Assembly: GCA_964035545.1 (NCBI GenBank) | Contig: OZ037768.1 | Location: 15,066,175 to 15,130,174 of the forward strand | Direction of reading: 5' to 3' | DNA from: Bugula neritina | Lineage: Eukaryota; Bryozoa; Gymnolaemata; Cheilostomatida; Bugulidae | DNA: 64,000 nucleotides | Shown here: in pieces, positions 42,031-56,531 of the stretch | Layout of the letters: each line of letters starts with the position of its first letter | How positions within the stretch are numbered: the stretch's first letter is position 1 | The notes under the pieces: model-generated | Told to the model about the DNA's origin: nothing | Database searches by the model: none | What the model saw: only the letters and a program-made list of their open reading frames with translations | Made by a program: the position numbers and the translations under genes

Positions 42031-45000
42031 AAAATACCTAAAAACATTGAAACATACTGATATACACTGAAACATACTGAAATACACTGCAACACATTGG
42101 AATATACTGCAACATACCGAAATATATGGTAACCTACTGAAGTATGTTGCAAACTACTGAAATATACTGCAACATACTGAAATACGCCGTAACATACTGA
42201 AATACACTGCAACATACTGAGATACATCGTAACAAATTGAAATACACTGCAATACACTGAAATATACTGAAACATACCGAAATATATGGTAACCTACTGA
42301 AATATGTTGCAAACCACTGAAACATACTGCATCATCCTGCAACAAAGTGAAAAATACGGTAACACTGAAGCATACTGCAATATACTGAAATATACTGTAA
42401 CATACTGAGACATACTGCAACATACCGAAATATATGGTAACCTACTGAAATATGTTGCATACGACTGAAATATACTGCAAAATATTGAAGTATACTGCAA
42501 CATACTGAAATATACTGCAAGATACTGCAACATACTGAAATACACTGTAACATACTGAAATACACTGCAAGATACTGAATCATACTGCAAGATACTGCAA
42601 CATACTGAAACACATTGTAAAATACTGAAATACACTGCAACATACCGCAGCAAACTGCAACGTATTGAAATACACTGTAACATATTGAAAAATACTGCAA
42701 CACATTGAAATATACTGCAACATACTAAAGCATACGGCAACATACTGAAATATACTGCGACACATTGAGATATAGTGCAACATACTGAAATATGCTGTAG
42801 CATACTGAAATACACTGCAATACACTGAAGTATACTGTAATCTACAGAAATGTACTGTAACATACTGAAACATACGGCAACATACTAAAATATACTGCGA
42901 CACATTGAAATATACTGCAATATACTGAAATACACCGTAACATACTAAACTCCACTGCAACATTCTGAAATACACCGTAACACATTGAAATACACTGCAA
43001 CACAGGGAATTATACTGAAATACATTGTAAGATATGGAAACACACTGCAACATACTGCAACATAATGAAATATATGGTAACCTACTGAAATATGTTGAAA
43101 ACTACTGAAACATACTGCAACATTATGCAACATAATGAAAGATACTGCAATATACTGAAATAAACTGCAAGATACTGCAACATACTGAAATACACTGTAA
43201 CCTACTGAAATACATTGTAACATATTGAAATACACTGCGACATACTGCAACATACTGAAAAACGCTGTAACATATTGAAATACACTGCAACACATTGAAA
43301 TATTCCGCAACATACCGAAATATAAGGTAAGCTAATGAGTTATACTGTAACACGTTGAAGTACACTGCAACATACTGAAATACACTGCGACACACTAAAT
43401 TATACTGTAATTTACAGAAATGTACTGCAACATACTGAAATATACTGCAAGATACTGCAACATACTGAAATACACTGTAACATACTGAAATACACTGCAA
43501 CATACTGAAATATACTGCATGATACTGCAACATACTGATACACATTGTAAGATACTGAAATGCACTGCAACATACTGAAATATACTGCATGATACTGCAA
43601 CATATTCATACACATTGTAAGATACTGAAATACACTGCAACATACCGCAACATACTGCAACGTATTGAAATACACTGTAACATATTGAAAAACACTGCAA
43701 CACATTGAAACATACTGCAACATACTGAAACATACGGCAACATACTGAAATATACTGCGACACATTGAAATATAGTGCAACATACTGAAATATGCTGTAG
43801 CATACTGAAATACACTGCAATACACTGAAGTATACTGTAATATACAGAAACGTACTGTAACATACTAAAACATACGGCAACATACTACAATATACTGTGA
43901 CACATTGAAATATACTGCAACATACTGAAATACACCGTAACATACTGAAACACACTGCAACATACTGAAATACACTGTAACATATTGAAATACACTGCAA
44001 CACACTGAAATATACTGAAACATACCGAAATATATGGTAACCTACTGAAATATGTTGCAAACCACTAATACTGCATCATCCTGCAACAAAATGAAATATA
44101 CGGTAACACTGAAGCATACTGCAATATACTGACATATACTGTAACATACTAAGACATACTGCAACATACCGAAAAATATGGTAACCTACTGAAATATGTT
44201 ACAAACTACTGAAACATACTGCAACATACTGCAACATAATGAAATATACTGCAACATACTGAAAGATACTGCAACATACTGAAATATACTGCAAGATACT
44301 GAAAAATACTGAAATACATTGTAAGATACCTAAATACACTGCAACATACTGCAACATATTGAAATACACTGTAACATATTGAAAAACACTGCAACACATT
44401 GAAATATACCGCAACATACCGAAGTATATGGTAGCCTACTGAAATATACTGCGACATACTGAAATACACTGTAACGTACTGAAATACACTGCAACATACT
44501 GAAATACACTGTAACATATTAAAATACACTGCAACACACTGAAATATACTGAAACATACCGAAATATATGGTAACCCACTGAAATCTGTTGCAAACCACT
44601 GAAATATACTGCAACATACTGCAACATAATGAAGTATACTGCAACATACTGAAATATACTGCAAGATACTGCAACATACTGATACACATTGTAAGATACT
44701 GAAATACACTGCAACATACCGCAACATACTGCAACGTATTGAAAAACACTGTAACGTATTGAAAAACACTGCAACACATTGAAATATACTGCAACATACT
44801 GAAACATACGGCAACATACTGAAATCAACTGCGACACATTGAAATATAGTGCAACATACTGAAATATGCTGTAGCATACTGAAATACACTGCAATTCACT
44901 GAAATATACTGTAATATACAGAAACGTACTGTAACATACTGAAACATACGGCAACATACTAAAATGTACTGCGACACATTGAATTATACTGCAACATACT

Positions 45001-45341
45001 GAAATACACCGTAACATACTAAACTCCACTTCAACATTCTGAAATACACTGTAACACATTGAAATACACTGCAACACATTGAATTATACTGAAATACATT
45101 GTAGGATACTGAAATACACTGCAAGATACTGCAACATAATGGAATATATGGTAACCTACTGAAATATGTTGAAAACTACTGAAATATACTGCAACATAAT
45201 GCAACATAATGAAAGATACTGCAACATACTGAAATAAACTGCAAGATACTGCAACATACTGAAATACACTGCAACACACTGAAGTATACTGTAATATACA
45301 GAAATGTACTGTAAAATACTGAAATATACTTCATTATACTG
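42031..45341. repeat. 3,311-bp HOR unit 2
   Basis: Four bases shorter than unit 1 because of the CCACTAATACTG deletion at 44062, where other units read CCACTAAAACATACTG. Confidence 0.85.
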
Positions 45342-47668
45342 AAAATACCTAAAAACATTGAAACATACTGATATACACTGAAACATACTGAAATACACTG
45401 CAACACATTGGAATATACTGCAACATACCGAAATATATGGTAACCTACTGAAGTATGTTGCAAACTACTGAAATATACTGCAACATACTGAAATACGCCG
45501 TAACATACTGAAATACACTGTAACCTACTGAAATACACTGTAACATATTGAAATACACTGCGACATACTGCAACATACTGAAAAACGCTGTAACATATTG
45601 AAATACACTGCAACACATTGAAATATTCCGCAACATACCGAAATATAAGGTAAGCTAATGAGTTATACTGTAACACGTTGAAGTACACTGCAACATACTG
45701 AAATACACTGCGACACACTAAATTATACTGTAATTTACAGAAATGTACTGCAACATACTGAAATATACTGCAAGATACTGCAACATACTGAAATACACTG
45801 TAACATACTGAAATACACTGCAACATACTGAAATATACTGCATGATACTGCAACATACTGATACACATTGTAAGATACTGAAATGCACTGCAACATACTG
45901 AAATATACTGCATGATACTGCAACATATTCATACACATTGTAAGATACTGAAATACACTGCAACATACCGCAACATACTGCAACGTATTGAAATACACTG
46001 TAACATATTGAAAGACACTGCAACACATTGAAACATACTGCAACATACTGAAACATACGGCAACATACTGAAATATACTGCGACACATTGAAATATAGTG
46101 CAACATACTGAAATATGCTGTAGCATACTGAAATACACTGCAATACACTGAAGTATACTGTAATATACAGAAACGTACTGTAACATACTGAAACATACGG
46201 CAACATACTACAATATACTGTGACACATTGAAATATACTGCAACATACTGAAATACACCGTAACATACTGAAACCCACTGCAACATACTGAAATACACTG
46301 TAACATATTGAAATACACTGCAACACACTGAAATATACTGAAACATACCGAAATATATGGTAACCTACTGAAATATGTTGCAAACCACTAAAACATACTG
46401 CATCATCCTGCAACAAAATGAAATATACGGTAACACTGAAGCATACTGCAATATACTGACATATACTGTAACATACTAAGACATACTGCAACATACCGAA
46501 AAATATGGTAACCTACTGAAATATGTTACAAACTACTGAAACATACTGCAACATACTGCAACATAATGAAATATACTGCAACATACTGAAAGATACTGCA
46601 ACATACTGAAATATACTGCAAGATACTGAAAAATACTGAAATACATTGTAAGATACCTAAATACACTGCAACATACTGCAACATATTGAAATACACTGTA
46701 ACATATTGAAAAACACTGCAACACATTGAAATATACCGCAACATACCGAAGTATATGGTAGCCTACTGAAATATACTGCGACATACTGAAATACACTGTA
46801 ACGTACTGAAATACACTGCAACATACTGAAATACACTGTAACATATTAAAATACACTGCAACACACTGAAATATACTGAAACATACCGAAATATATGGTA
46901 ACCCACTGAAATCTGTTGCAAACCACTGAAATATACTGCAACATACTGCAACATAATGAAGTATACTGCAACATACTGAAATATACTGCAAGATACTGCA
47001 ACATACTGATACAGATTGTAAGATACTGAAATACACTGCAACATACCGCAACATACTGCAACGTATTGAAAAACACTGTAACATATTGAAAAACACTGCA
47101 ACACATTGAAATATACTGCAACATACTGAAACATACGGCAACATACTGAAATATACTGCGACACATTGAAATATAGTGCAACATACTGAAATATGCTGTA
47201 GCATACTGAAATACACTGCAATTCACTGAAATATACTGTAATATACAGAAACGTACTGTAACATACTGAAACATACGGCAACATACTAAAATGTACTGCG
47301 ACACATTGAAATATACTGCAACATACTGAAATACACCGTAACATACTAAACTCCACTTCAACATTCTGAAATACACTGTAACACATTGAAATACACTGCA
47401 ACACATTGAATTATACTGAAATACATTGTAAGATACTGAAATACACTGCAAGATACTGCAACATAATGGAATATATGGTAACCTACTGAAATATGTTGAA
47501 AACTACTGAAATATACTGCAACATAATGCAACATAATGAAAGATACTGCAACATACTGAAATAAACTGCAAGATACTGCAACATACTGAAATACACTGCA
47601 ACACACTGAAGTATACTGTAATATACAGAAATGTACTGTAAAATACTGAAATATACTTCATTATACTG
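45342..47668. repeat. 2,327-bp HOR unit 3, shortened
   Basis: 988 bp shorter than unit 1. The missing part corresponds to the interval between 42208 and 43196 in unit 2. The join lies in CATACTGAAATACACTG at 45504-45520, which is also the X/Y duplication junction. Confidence 0.85.
45504..45520. other. Recombination junction of the 8.9-kb duplication
   Basis: CATACTGAAATACACTG is followed here by TAACCTACTG, as at 36611-36637. It is preceded by AATACGCCGTAA, as at 54445-54456, where the same 17 bp is followed by CAACATACTT. The junction thus joins the end of one copy to the start of the next within 17 identical bases. That is what unequal crossing-over at short homology would leave. Confidence 0.8.
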
Positions 47669-50600
47669 AAAATACCTAAAAACATTGAAACATACTGATA
47701 TACACTGAAACATACTGAAATACACTGCAACACATTGGAATATACTGCAACATACCGAAATATATGGTAACCTACTGAAGTATGTTGCAAACTACTGAAA
47801 TATACTGCAACATACTGAAATACGCCGTAACATACTGAAATACACTGCAACATACTGAGATACATCGTAACAAATTGAAATACACTGCAATACACTGAAA
47901 TATACTGAAACATACCGAAATATATGGTAACCTACTGAAATATGTTGCAAACCACTGAAACATACTGCATCATCCTGCAACAAAGTGAAAAATACGGTAA
48001 CACTGAAGCATACTGCAATATACTGAAATATACTGTAACATACTGAGACATACTGCAACATACCGAAATATATGGTAACCTACTGAAATATGTTGCATAC
48101 GACTGAAATATACTGCAACATATTGAAGTATACTGCAACATACTGAAAAATACTGCAAGATACTGCAACATACTGAAATACACTGTAACATACTGAAATA
48201 CACTGCAAGATACTGAATCATACTGCAAGATACTGCAACATACTGAAACACATTGTAAAATACTGAAATACACTGCAACATACCGCAGCAAACTGCAACG
48301 TATTGAAATACACTGTAACATATTGAAAAATACTGCAACACATTGAAATATACTGCAACATACTAAAGCATACGGCAACATACTGAAATATACTGCGACA
48401 CATTGAGATATAGTGCAACATACTGAAATATGCTGTAGCATACTGAAATACACTGCAATACACTGAAGTATACTGTAATCTACAGAAATGTACTGTAACA
48501 TACTGAAACATACGGCAACATACTAAAATATACTGCGACACATTGAAATATACTGCAATATACTGAAATACACCGTAACATACTAAACTCCACTGCAACA
48601 TTCTGAAATACACCGTAACACATTGAAATACACTGCAACACAGGGAATTATACTGAAATACATTGTAAGATATGGAAACACACTGCAACATACTGCAACA
48701 TAATGAAATATATGGTAACCTACTGAAATATGTTGAAAACTACTGAAACATACTGCAACATTATGCAACATAATGAAAGATACTGCAATATACTGAAATA
48801 AACTGCAAGATACTGCAACATACTGAAATACACTGTAACCTACTGAAATACACTGTAACATATTGAAATACACTGCGACATACTGCAACATACTGAAAAA
48901 CGCTGTAACATATTGAAATACACTGCAACACATTGAAATATTCCGCAACATACCGAAATATAAGGTAAGCTAATGAGTTATACTGTAACACGTTGAAGTA
49001 CACTGCAACATACTGAAATACACTGCGACACACTAAATTATACTGTAATTTACAGAAATGTACTGCAACATACTGAAATATACTGCAAGATACTGCAACA
49101 TACTGAAATACACTGTAACATACTGAAATACACTGCAACATACTGAAATATACTGCATGATACTGCAACATACTGATACACATTGTAAGATACTGAAATG
49201 CACTGCAACATACGGAAATATACTGCATGATACTGCAACATATTCATACACATTGTAAGATACTGAAATACACTGCAACATACCGCAACATACTGCAACG
49301 TATTGAAATACACTGTAACATATTGAAAAACACTGCAACACATTGAAACATACTGCAACATACTGAAACATACGGCAACATACTGAAATATACTGCGACA
49401 CATTGAAATATAGTGCAACATACTGAAATATGCTGTAGCATACTGAAATACACTGCAATACACTGAAGTATACTGTAATATACAGAAACGTACTGTAACA
49501 TACTGAAACATACGGCAACATACTACAATATACTGTGACACATTGAAATATACTGCAACATACTGAAATACACCGTAACATACTGAAACACACTGCAACA
49601 TACTGAAATACACTGTAACATATTAAAATACACTGCAACACACTGAAATATACTGAAACATACCGAAATATATGGTAACCTACTGAAATATGTTGCAAAC
49701 CACTAAAACATACTGCATCATCCTGCAACAAAATGAAATATACGGTAACACTGAAGCATACTGCAATATACTGACATATACTGTAACATACTAAGACATA
49801 CTGCAACATACCGAAAAATATGGTAACCTACTGAAATATGTTACAAACTACTGAAACATACTGCAACATACTGCAACATAATGAAATATACTGCAACATA
49901 CTGAAAGATACTGCAACATACTGAAATATACTGCAAGATACTGAACAATACTGAAATACATTGTAAGATACCTAAATACACTGCAACATACTGCAACATA
50001 TTGAAATACACTGTAACATATTGAAAAACACTGCAACACATTGAAATATACCGCAACATACCGAAGTATATGATAGCCTACTGAAATATACTGCGACATA
50101 CTGAAATACACTGTAACGTACTGAAATACACTGCAACATACTGAAATACACTGTAACATATTAAAATACACTGCAACACACTGAAATATACTGAAACATA
50201 CCGAAATATATGGTAACCCACTGAAATCTGTTGCAAACCACTGAAATATACTGCAACATACTGCAACATAATGAAGTATACTGCAACATACTGAAATATA
50301 CTGCAAGATACTGCAACATACTGATACAGATTGTAAGATACTGAAATACACTGCAACATACCGCAACATACTGCAACGTATTGAAAAACACTGTAACATA
50401 TTGAAAAACACTGCAACACATTGAAATATACTGCAACATACTGAAACATACGGCAACATACTGAAATATACTGCGACACATTGAAATATAGTGCAACACA
50501 CTGAAATATGCTGTAGCATACTGAAATACACTGCAATTCACTGAAATATACTGCAATATACAGAAACGTACTGTAACATACTGAAACATACGGCAACATA

Positions 50601-50983
50601 CTAAAATGTACTGCGACACATTGAAATATACTGCAACATACTGAAATACACCGTAACATACTAAACTCCACTTCAACATTCTGAAATACACTGTAACACA
50701 TTGAAATACACTGCAACACATTGAATTATACTGAAATACATTGTAAGATACTGAAATACACTGCAAGATACTGCAACATAATGGAATATATGGTAACCTA
50801 CTGAAATATGTTGAAAACTACTGAAATATACTGCAACATAATGCAACATAATGAAAGATACTGCAACATACTGAAATAAACTGCAAGATACTGCAACATA
50901 CTGAAATACACTGCAACACACTGAAGTATACTGTAATATACAGAAATGTACTGTAAAATACTGAAATATACTTCATTATACTG
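47669..50983. repeat. 3,315-bp HOR unit 4
   Basis: Counterpart of 38716-42030 in copy Y (offset 8,953 bp). Full length. Confidence 0.85.
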
Positions 50984-53900
50984 AAAATACCTAAAAACAT
51001 TGAAACATACTGATATACACTGAAACATACTGAAATACACTGCAACACATTGGAATATACTGCAACATACCGAAATATATGGTAACCTACTGAAGTATGT
51101 TGCAAACTACTGAAATATACTGCAACATACTGAAATACGCCGTAACATACTGAAATACACTGCAACATACTGAGATACATCGTAACAAATTGAAATACAC
51201 TGCAATACACTGAAATATACTGAAACATACCGAAATATATGGTAACCTACTGAAATATGTTGCAAACCACTGAAACATACTGCATCATCCTGCAACAAAG
51301 TGAAAAATACGGTAACACTGAAGCATACTGCAATATACTGAAATATACTGTAACATACTGAGACATACTGCAACATACCGAAATATATGGTAACCTACTG
51401 AAATATGTTGCATACGACTGAAATATACTGCAAAATATTGAAGTATACTGCAACATACTGAAATATACTGCAAGATACTGCAACATACTGAAATACACTG
51501 TAACATACTGAAATACACTGCAAGATACTGAATCATACTGCAAGATACTGCAACATACTGAAACACATTGTAAAATACTGAAATACACTGCAACATACCG
51601 CAGCAAACTGCAACGTATTGAAATACACTGTAACATATTGAAAAATACTGCAACACATTGAAATATACTGCAACATACTAAAGCATACGGCAACATACTG
51701 AAATATACTGCGACACATTGAGATATAGTGCAACATACTGAAATATGCTGTAGCATACTGAAATACACTGCAATACACTGAAGTATACTGTAATCTACAG
51801 AAATGTACTGTAACATACTGAAACATACGGCAACATACTAAAATATACTGCGACACATTGAAATATACTGCAATATACTGAAATACACCGTAACATACTA
51901 AACTCCACTGCAACATTCTGAAATACACCGTAACACATTGAAATACACTGCAACACAGGGAATTATACTGAAATACATTGTAAGATATGGAAACACACTG
52001 CAACATACTGCAACATAATGAAATATATGGTAACCTACTGAAATATGTTGAAAACTACTGAAACATACTGCAACATTATGCAACATAATGAAAGATACTG
52101 CAATATACTGAAATAAACTGCAAGATACTGCAACATACTGAAATACACTGTAACCTACTGAAATACATTGTAACATATTGAAATACACTGCGACATACTG
52201 CAACATACTGAAAAACGCTGTAACATATTGAAATACACTGCAACACATTGAAATATTCCGCAACATACCGAAATATAAGGTAAGCTAATGAGTTATACTG
52301 TAACACGTTGAAGTACACTGCAACATACTGAAATACACTGCGACACACTAAATTATACTGTAATTTACAGAAATGTACTGCAACATACTGAAATATACTG
52401 CAAGATACTGCAACATACTGAAATACACTGTAACATACTGAAATACACTGCAACATACTGAAATATACTGCATGATACTGCAACATACTGATACACATTG
52501 TAAGATACTGAAATGCACTGCAACATACTGAAATATACTGCATGATACTGCAACATATTCATACACATTGTAAGATACTGAAATACACTGCAACATACCG
52601 CAACATACTGCAACGTATTGAAATACACTGTAACATATTGAAAAACACTGCAACACATTGAAACATACTGCAACATACTGAAACATACGGCAACATACTG
52701 AAATATACTGCGACACATTGAAATATAGTGCAACATACTGAAATATGCTGTAGCATACTGAAATACACTGCAATACACTGAAGTATACTGTAATATACAG
52801 AAACGTACTGTAACATACTGAAACATACGGCAACATACTACAATATACTGTGACACATTGAAATATACTGCAACATACTGAAATACACCGTAACATACTG
52901 AAACACACTGCAACATACTGAAATACACTGTAACATATTGAAATACACTGCAACACACTGAAATATACTGAAACATACCGAAATATATGGTAACCTACTG
53001 AAATATGTTGCAAACCACTAATACTGCATCATCCTGCAACAAAATGAAATATACGGTAACACTGAAGCATACTGCAATATACTGACATATACTGTAACAT
53101 ACTAAGACATACTGCAACATACCGAAAAATATGGTAACCTACTGAAATATGTTACAAACTACTGAAACATACTGCAACATACTGCAACATAATGAAATAT
53201 ACTGCAACATACTGAAAGATACTGCAACATACTGAAATATACTGCAAGATACTGAAAAATACTGAAATACATTGTAAGATACCTAAATACACTGCAACAT
53301 ACTGCAACATATTGAAATACACTGTAACATATTGAAAAACACTGCAACACATTGAAATATACCGCAACATACCGAAGTATATGGTAGCCTACTGAAATAT
53401 ACTGCGACATACTGAAATACACTGTAACGTACTGAAATACACTGCAACATACTGAAATACACTGTAACATATTAAAATACACTGCAACACACTGAAATAT
53501 ACTGAAACATACCGAAATATATGGTAACCCACTGAAATCTGTTGCAAACCACTGAAATATACTGCAACATACTGCAACATAATGAAGTATACTGCAACAT
53601 ACTGAAATATACTGCAAGATACTGCAACATACTGATACACATTGTAAGATACTGAAATACACTGCAACATACCGCAACATACTGCAACGTATTGAAAAAC
53701 ACTGTAACGTATTGAAAAACACTGCAACACATTGAAATATACTGCAACATACTGAAACATACGGCAACATACTGAAATCAACTGCGACACATTGAAATAT
53801 AGTGCAACATACTGAAATATGCTGTAGCATACTGAAATACACTGCAATTCACTGAAATATACTGTAATATACAGAAACGTACTGTAACATACTGAAACAT

Positions 53901-54294
53901 ACGGCAACATACTAAAATGTACTGCGACACATTGAATTATACTGCAACATACTGAAATACACCGTAACATACTAAACTCCACTTCAACATTCTGAAATAC
54001 ACTGTAACACATTGAAATACACTGCAACACATTGAATTATACTGAAATACATTGTAGGATACTGAAATACACTGCAAGATACTGCAACATAATGGAATAT
54101 ATGGTAACCTACTGAAATATGTTGAAAACTACTGAAATATACTGCAACATAATGCAACATAATGAAAGATACTGCAACATACTGAAATAAACTGCAAGAT
54201 ACTGCAACATACTGAAATACACTGCAACACACTGAAGTATACTGTAATATACAGAAATGTACTGTAAAATACTGAAATATATTTCATTATACTG
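50984..54294. repeat. 3,311-bp HOR unit 5
   Basis: Counterpart of 42031-45341, including the same 4-bp deletion, here at 53015. Confidence 0.85.
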
Positions 54295-56531
54295 AAAATA
54301 CCTAAAAACATTGAAACATACTGATATACACTGAAACATACTGAAATACACTGCAACACATTGGAATATACTGCAACATACCGAAATATATGGTAACCTA
54401 CTGAAGTATGTTGCAAACTACTGAAATATACTGCAACATACTGAAATACGCCGTAACATACTGAAATACACTGCAACATACTTAAATACATCGTAACAAA
54501 TTGAAATACACTGCAATACACTGAAATATACTGAAACATACCGAAATATATGGTAACCTACTGAAATGTGTTGCAAACCACTGAAACATACTGCATCATC
54601 CTGCAACAAAGTGAAAAATACGGTAACACTGAAGCATACTGCAATATACTGAAATATACTGTAACATACTGAGACATACTGCAACATACCGAAATATATG
54701 GTAACCTACTGAAATATGTTGCATACGACTGAAATATACTGCAACATATTGAAGTATACTGCAACATACTGAAATATACTGCAAGATACTGCAACATACT
54801 GAAATACACTGTAACATACTGAAATACACTGCAAGATACTGAAATATACTGCAAGATACTGCAACATACTGAAACACATTGTAAAATACTGAAATACACT
54901 GCAACATACCGCAGCAAACTGCAACGTATTGAAATACACTGTAACATATTGAAAAATACTGCAACACATTGAAATATACTGCAACATACTAAAGCATACG
55001 GCAACATACTGAAATATACTGCGACACATTGAAATATAGTGCAACATACTGAAATATGCTGTAGCATACTGAAATACACTGAAATACACTGAAGTATACT
55101 GTAATCTACAGAAATGTACTGTAACATACTGAAACATACGGCAACATACTAAAATATACTGCGACACATTGAAATATACTGCAATATACTGAAATACACC
55201 GTAACATACTAAACTCCACTACAACATTCTGAAATACACTGTAACACATTGAAATACACTGCAACACAGTGAATTATACTGAAATACATTGTAAGATACG
55301 GAAACACGCTGCAACATACTGCAACATAATGAAATATATGGTAACCTACTGAAATATGTTGAAAACTACTGAAATATACTGCAACATTATACAACATAAT
55401 GAAAGATACTGCAATATACTGAAATAAACTGCAAGATACTGCAACATACTGAAATACACTGTAACATACTGAAATACGCTGTAACATATTGAAATACACT
55501 GCGACATACTGCAACATACTGAAAAACGCTGTAACATATTGAAATACACTGCAACACATTGAAATATTCCGCAACATACCGAAATATATGGTAACCTAAT
55601 GATGTATACTGTAACACGTTGAAGTACACTGCAACATACTGAAATACACTGCAACACACTAAATTATACTGTAATTTACAGAAATGTACTGCAACATACT
55701 GAAATATACTGCAAGATACTGCAACATACTGAAATACACTGTAACATACTGAAATACACTGCAACATACTGAAATATGCTGCATGATACTGCAATATACT
55801 GGAACACATTGTAAGATCCTGAAATGCACTGCAACATACTGAAATATACTGCATGATACTGCAACATACTCATACACATTGTAAGATACTGAAATACACT
55901 GCAACATACCGCAACATACTGCAACGTATTGAAATACACTGTAACATATTGAAAAACACTGCAACACATTGAAATATACTGCAACATACTAAAACATACG
56001 GCAACATACTGAAATATACTGCGACACATTGAAATATAGTGCAACATACTGAAATATGCTGTAGCATACTGAAATACACTGCAATTCACTGAAATATACT
56101 GTAATATACAGAAACGTACTGTAACATACTGAAACATACGGCAACATACTAAAATGTACTGCGACACATTGAAATATACTGCAACATACTGAAATACACC
56201 GTAACATACTAAACTCCACTTCAATATTCTGAAATACACTGTAACACATTGAAATACACTGCAACACATTGAATTATACTGAAATACATTGTAAGATACT
56301 GAAATACACTGCAAGATACTGCAACATAATGGAATATATGATAACCTACTGAAATATGTTGAAAACTACTGAAATATACTGCAACATAATGCAACATAAT
56401 GAAAGATACTGCAACATACTGAAATAAACTGCAAGATACTGCAACATACTGAAATACACTGCAACACACTGAAGTATACTGTAATATACAGAAATGTACT
56501 GTAAAATACTGAAATATACTTCATTATACTG
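54295..56531. repeat. 2,237-bp hybrid HOR unit 6
   Basis: 1,078 bp shorter than unit 1. Its first part, to about 55990, matches 59847 to about 61540 (offset 5,552 bp) and carries CTAAAACATACGG. Its last part, from about 56082 (GCAATTCACTGAAATATAC), matches the ordinary units. The switch lies in about 90 bp that are identical in both parents (55990-56082). Confidence 0.75.

Larger units (their letters stand above)
36628..45520. repeat. 8.9-kb segmental tandem duplication, copy X
   Basis: This copy matches 45521-54473 almost base for base. The offset is 8,893 bp up to about 37990 and 8,953 bp after it, because X lacks 60 bp (six decamers) at about 37990. Shared private variants include a 4-bp deletion, CCACTAATACTG, at 44062 and 53015. 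X contains two 3.3-kb HOR boundaries plus a truncated third unit. A few substitutions separate X and Y, so they are not simply the same sequence entered twice. Confidence 0.88.
45521..54473. repeat. 8.95-kb segmental tandem duplication, copy Y
   Basis: The second copy of 36628-45520, keeping the same order of slightly different 3.3-kb units. For instance, unit-specific variants at about 39.2 and 42.5 kb reappear at about 48.1 and 51.4 kb. It includes the 60 bp absent from X near 37990. Confidence 0.88.

Noticed and set aside
36628-54473. Assembly error explaining the 8.9-kb duplication
   Set aside because: Copies differ by a 60-bp indel and scattered substitutions and share one precise junction, which favours a real duplication; long-read confirmation would still be decisive.
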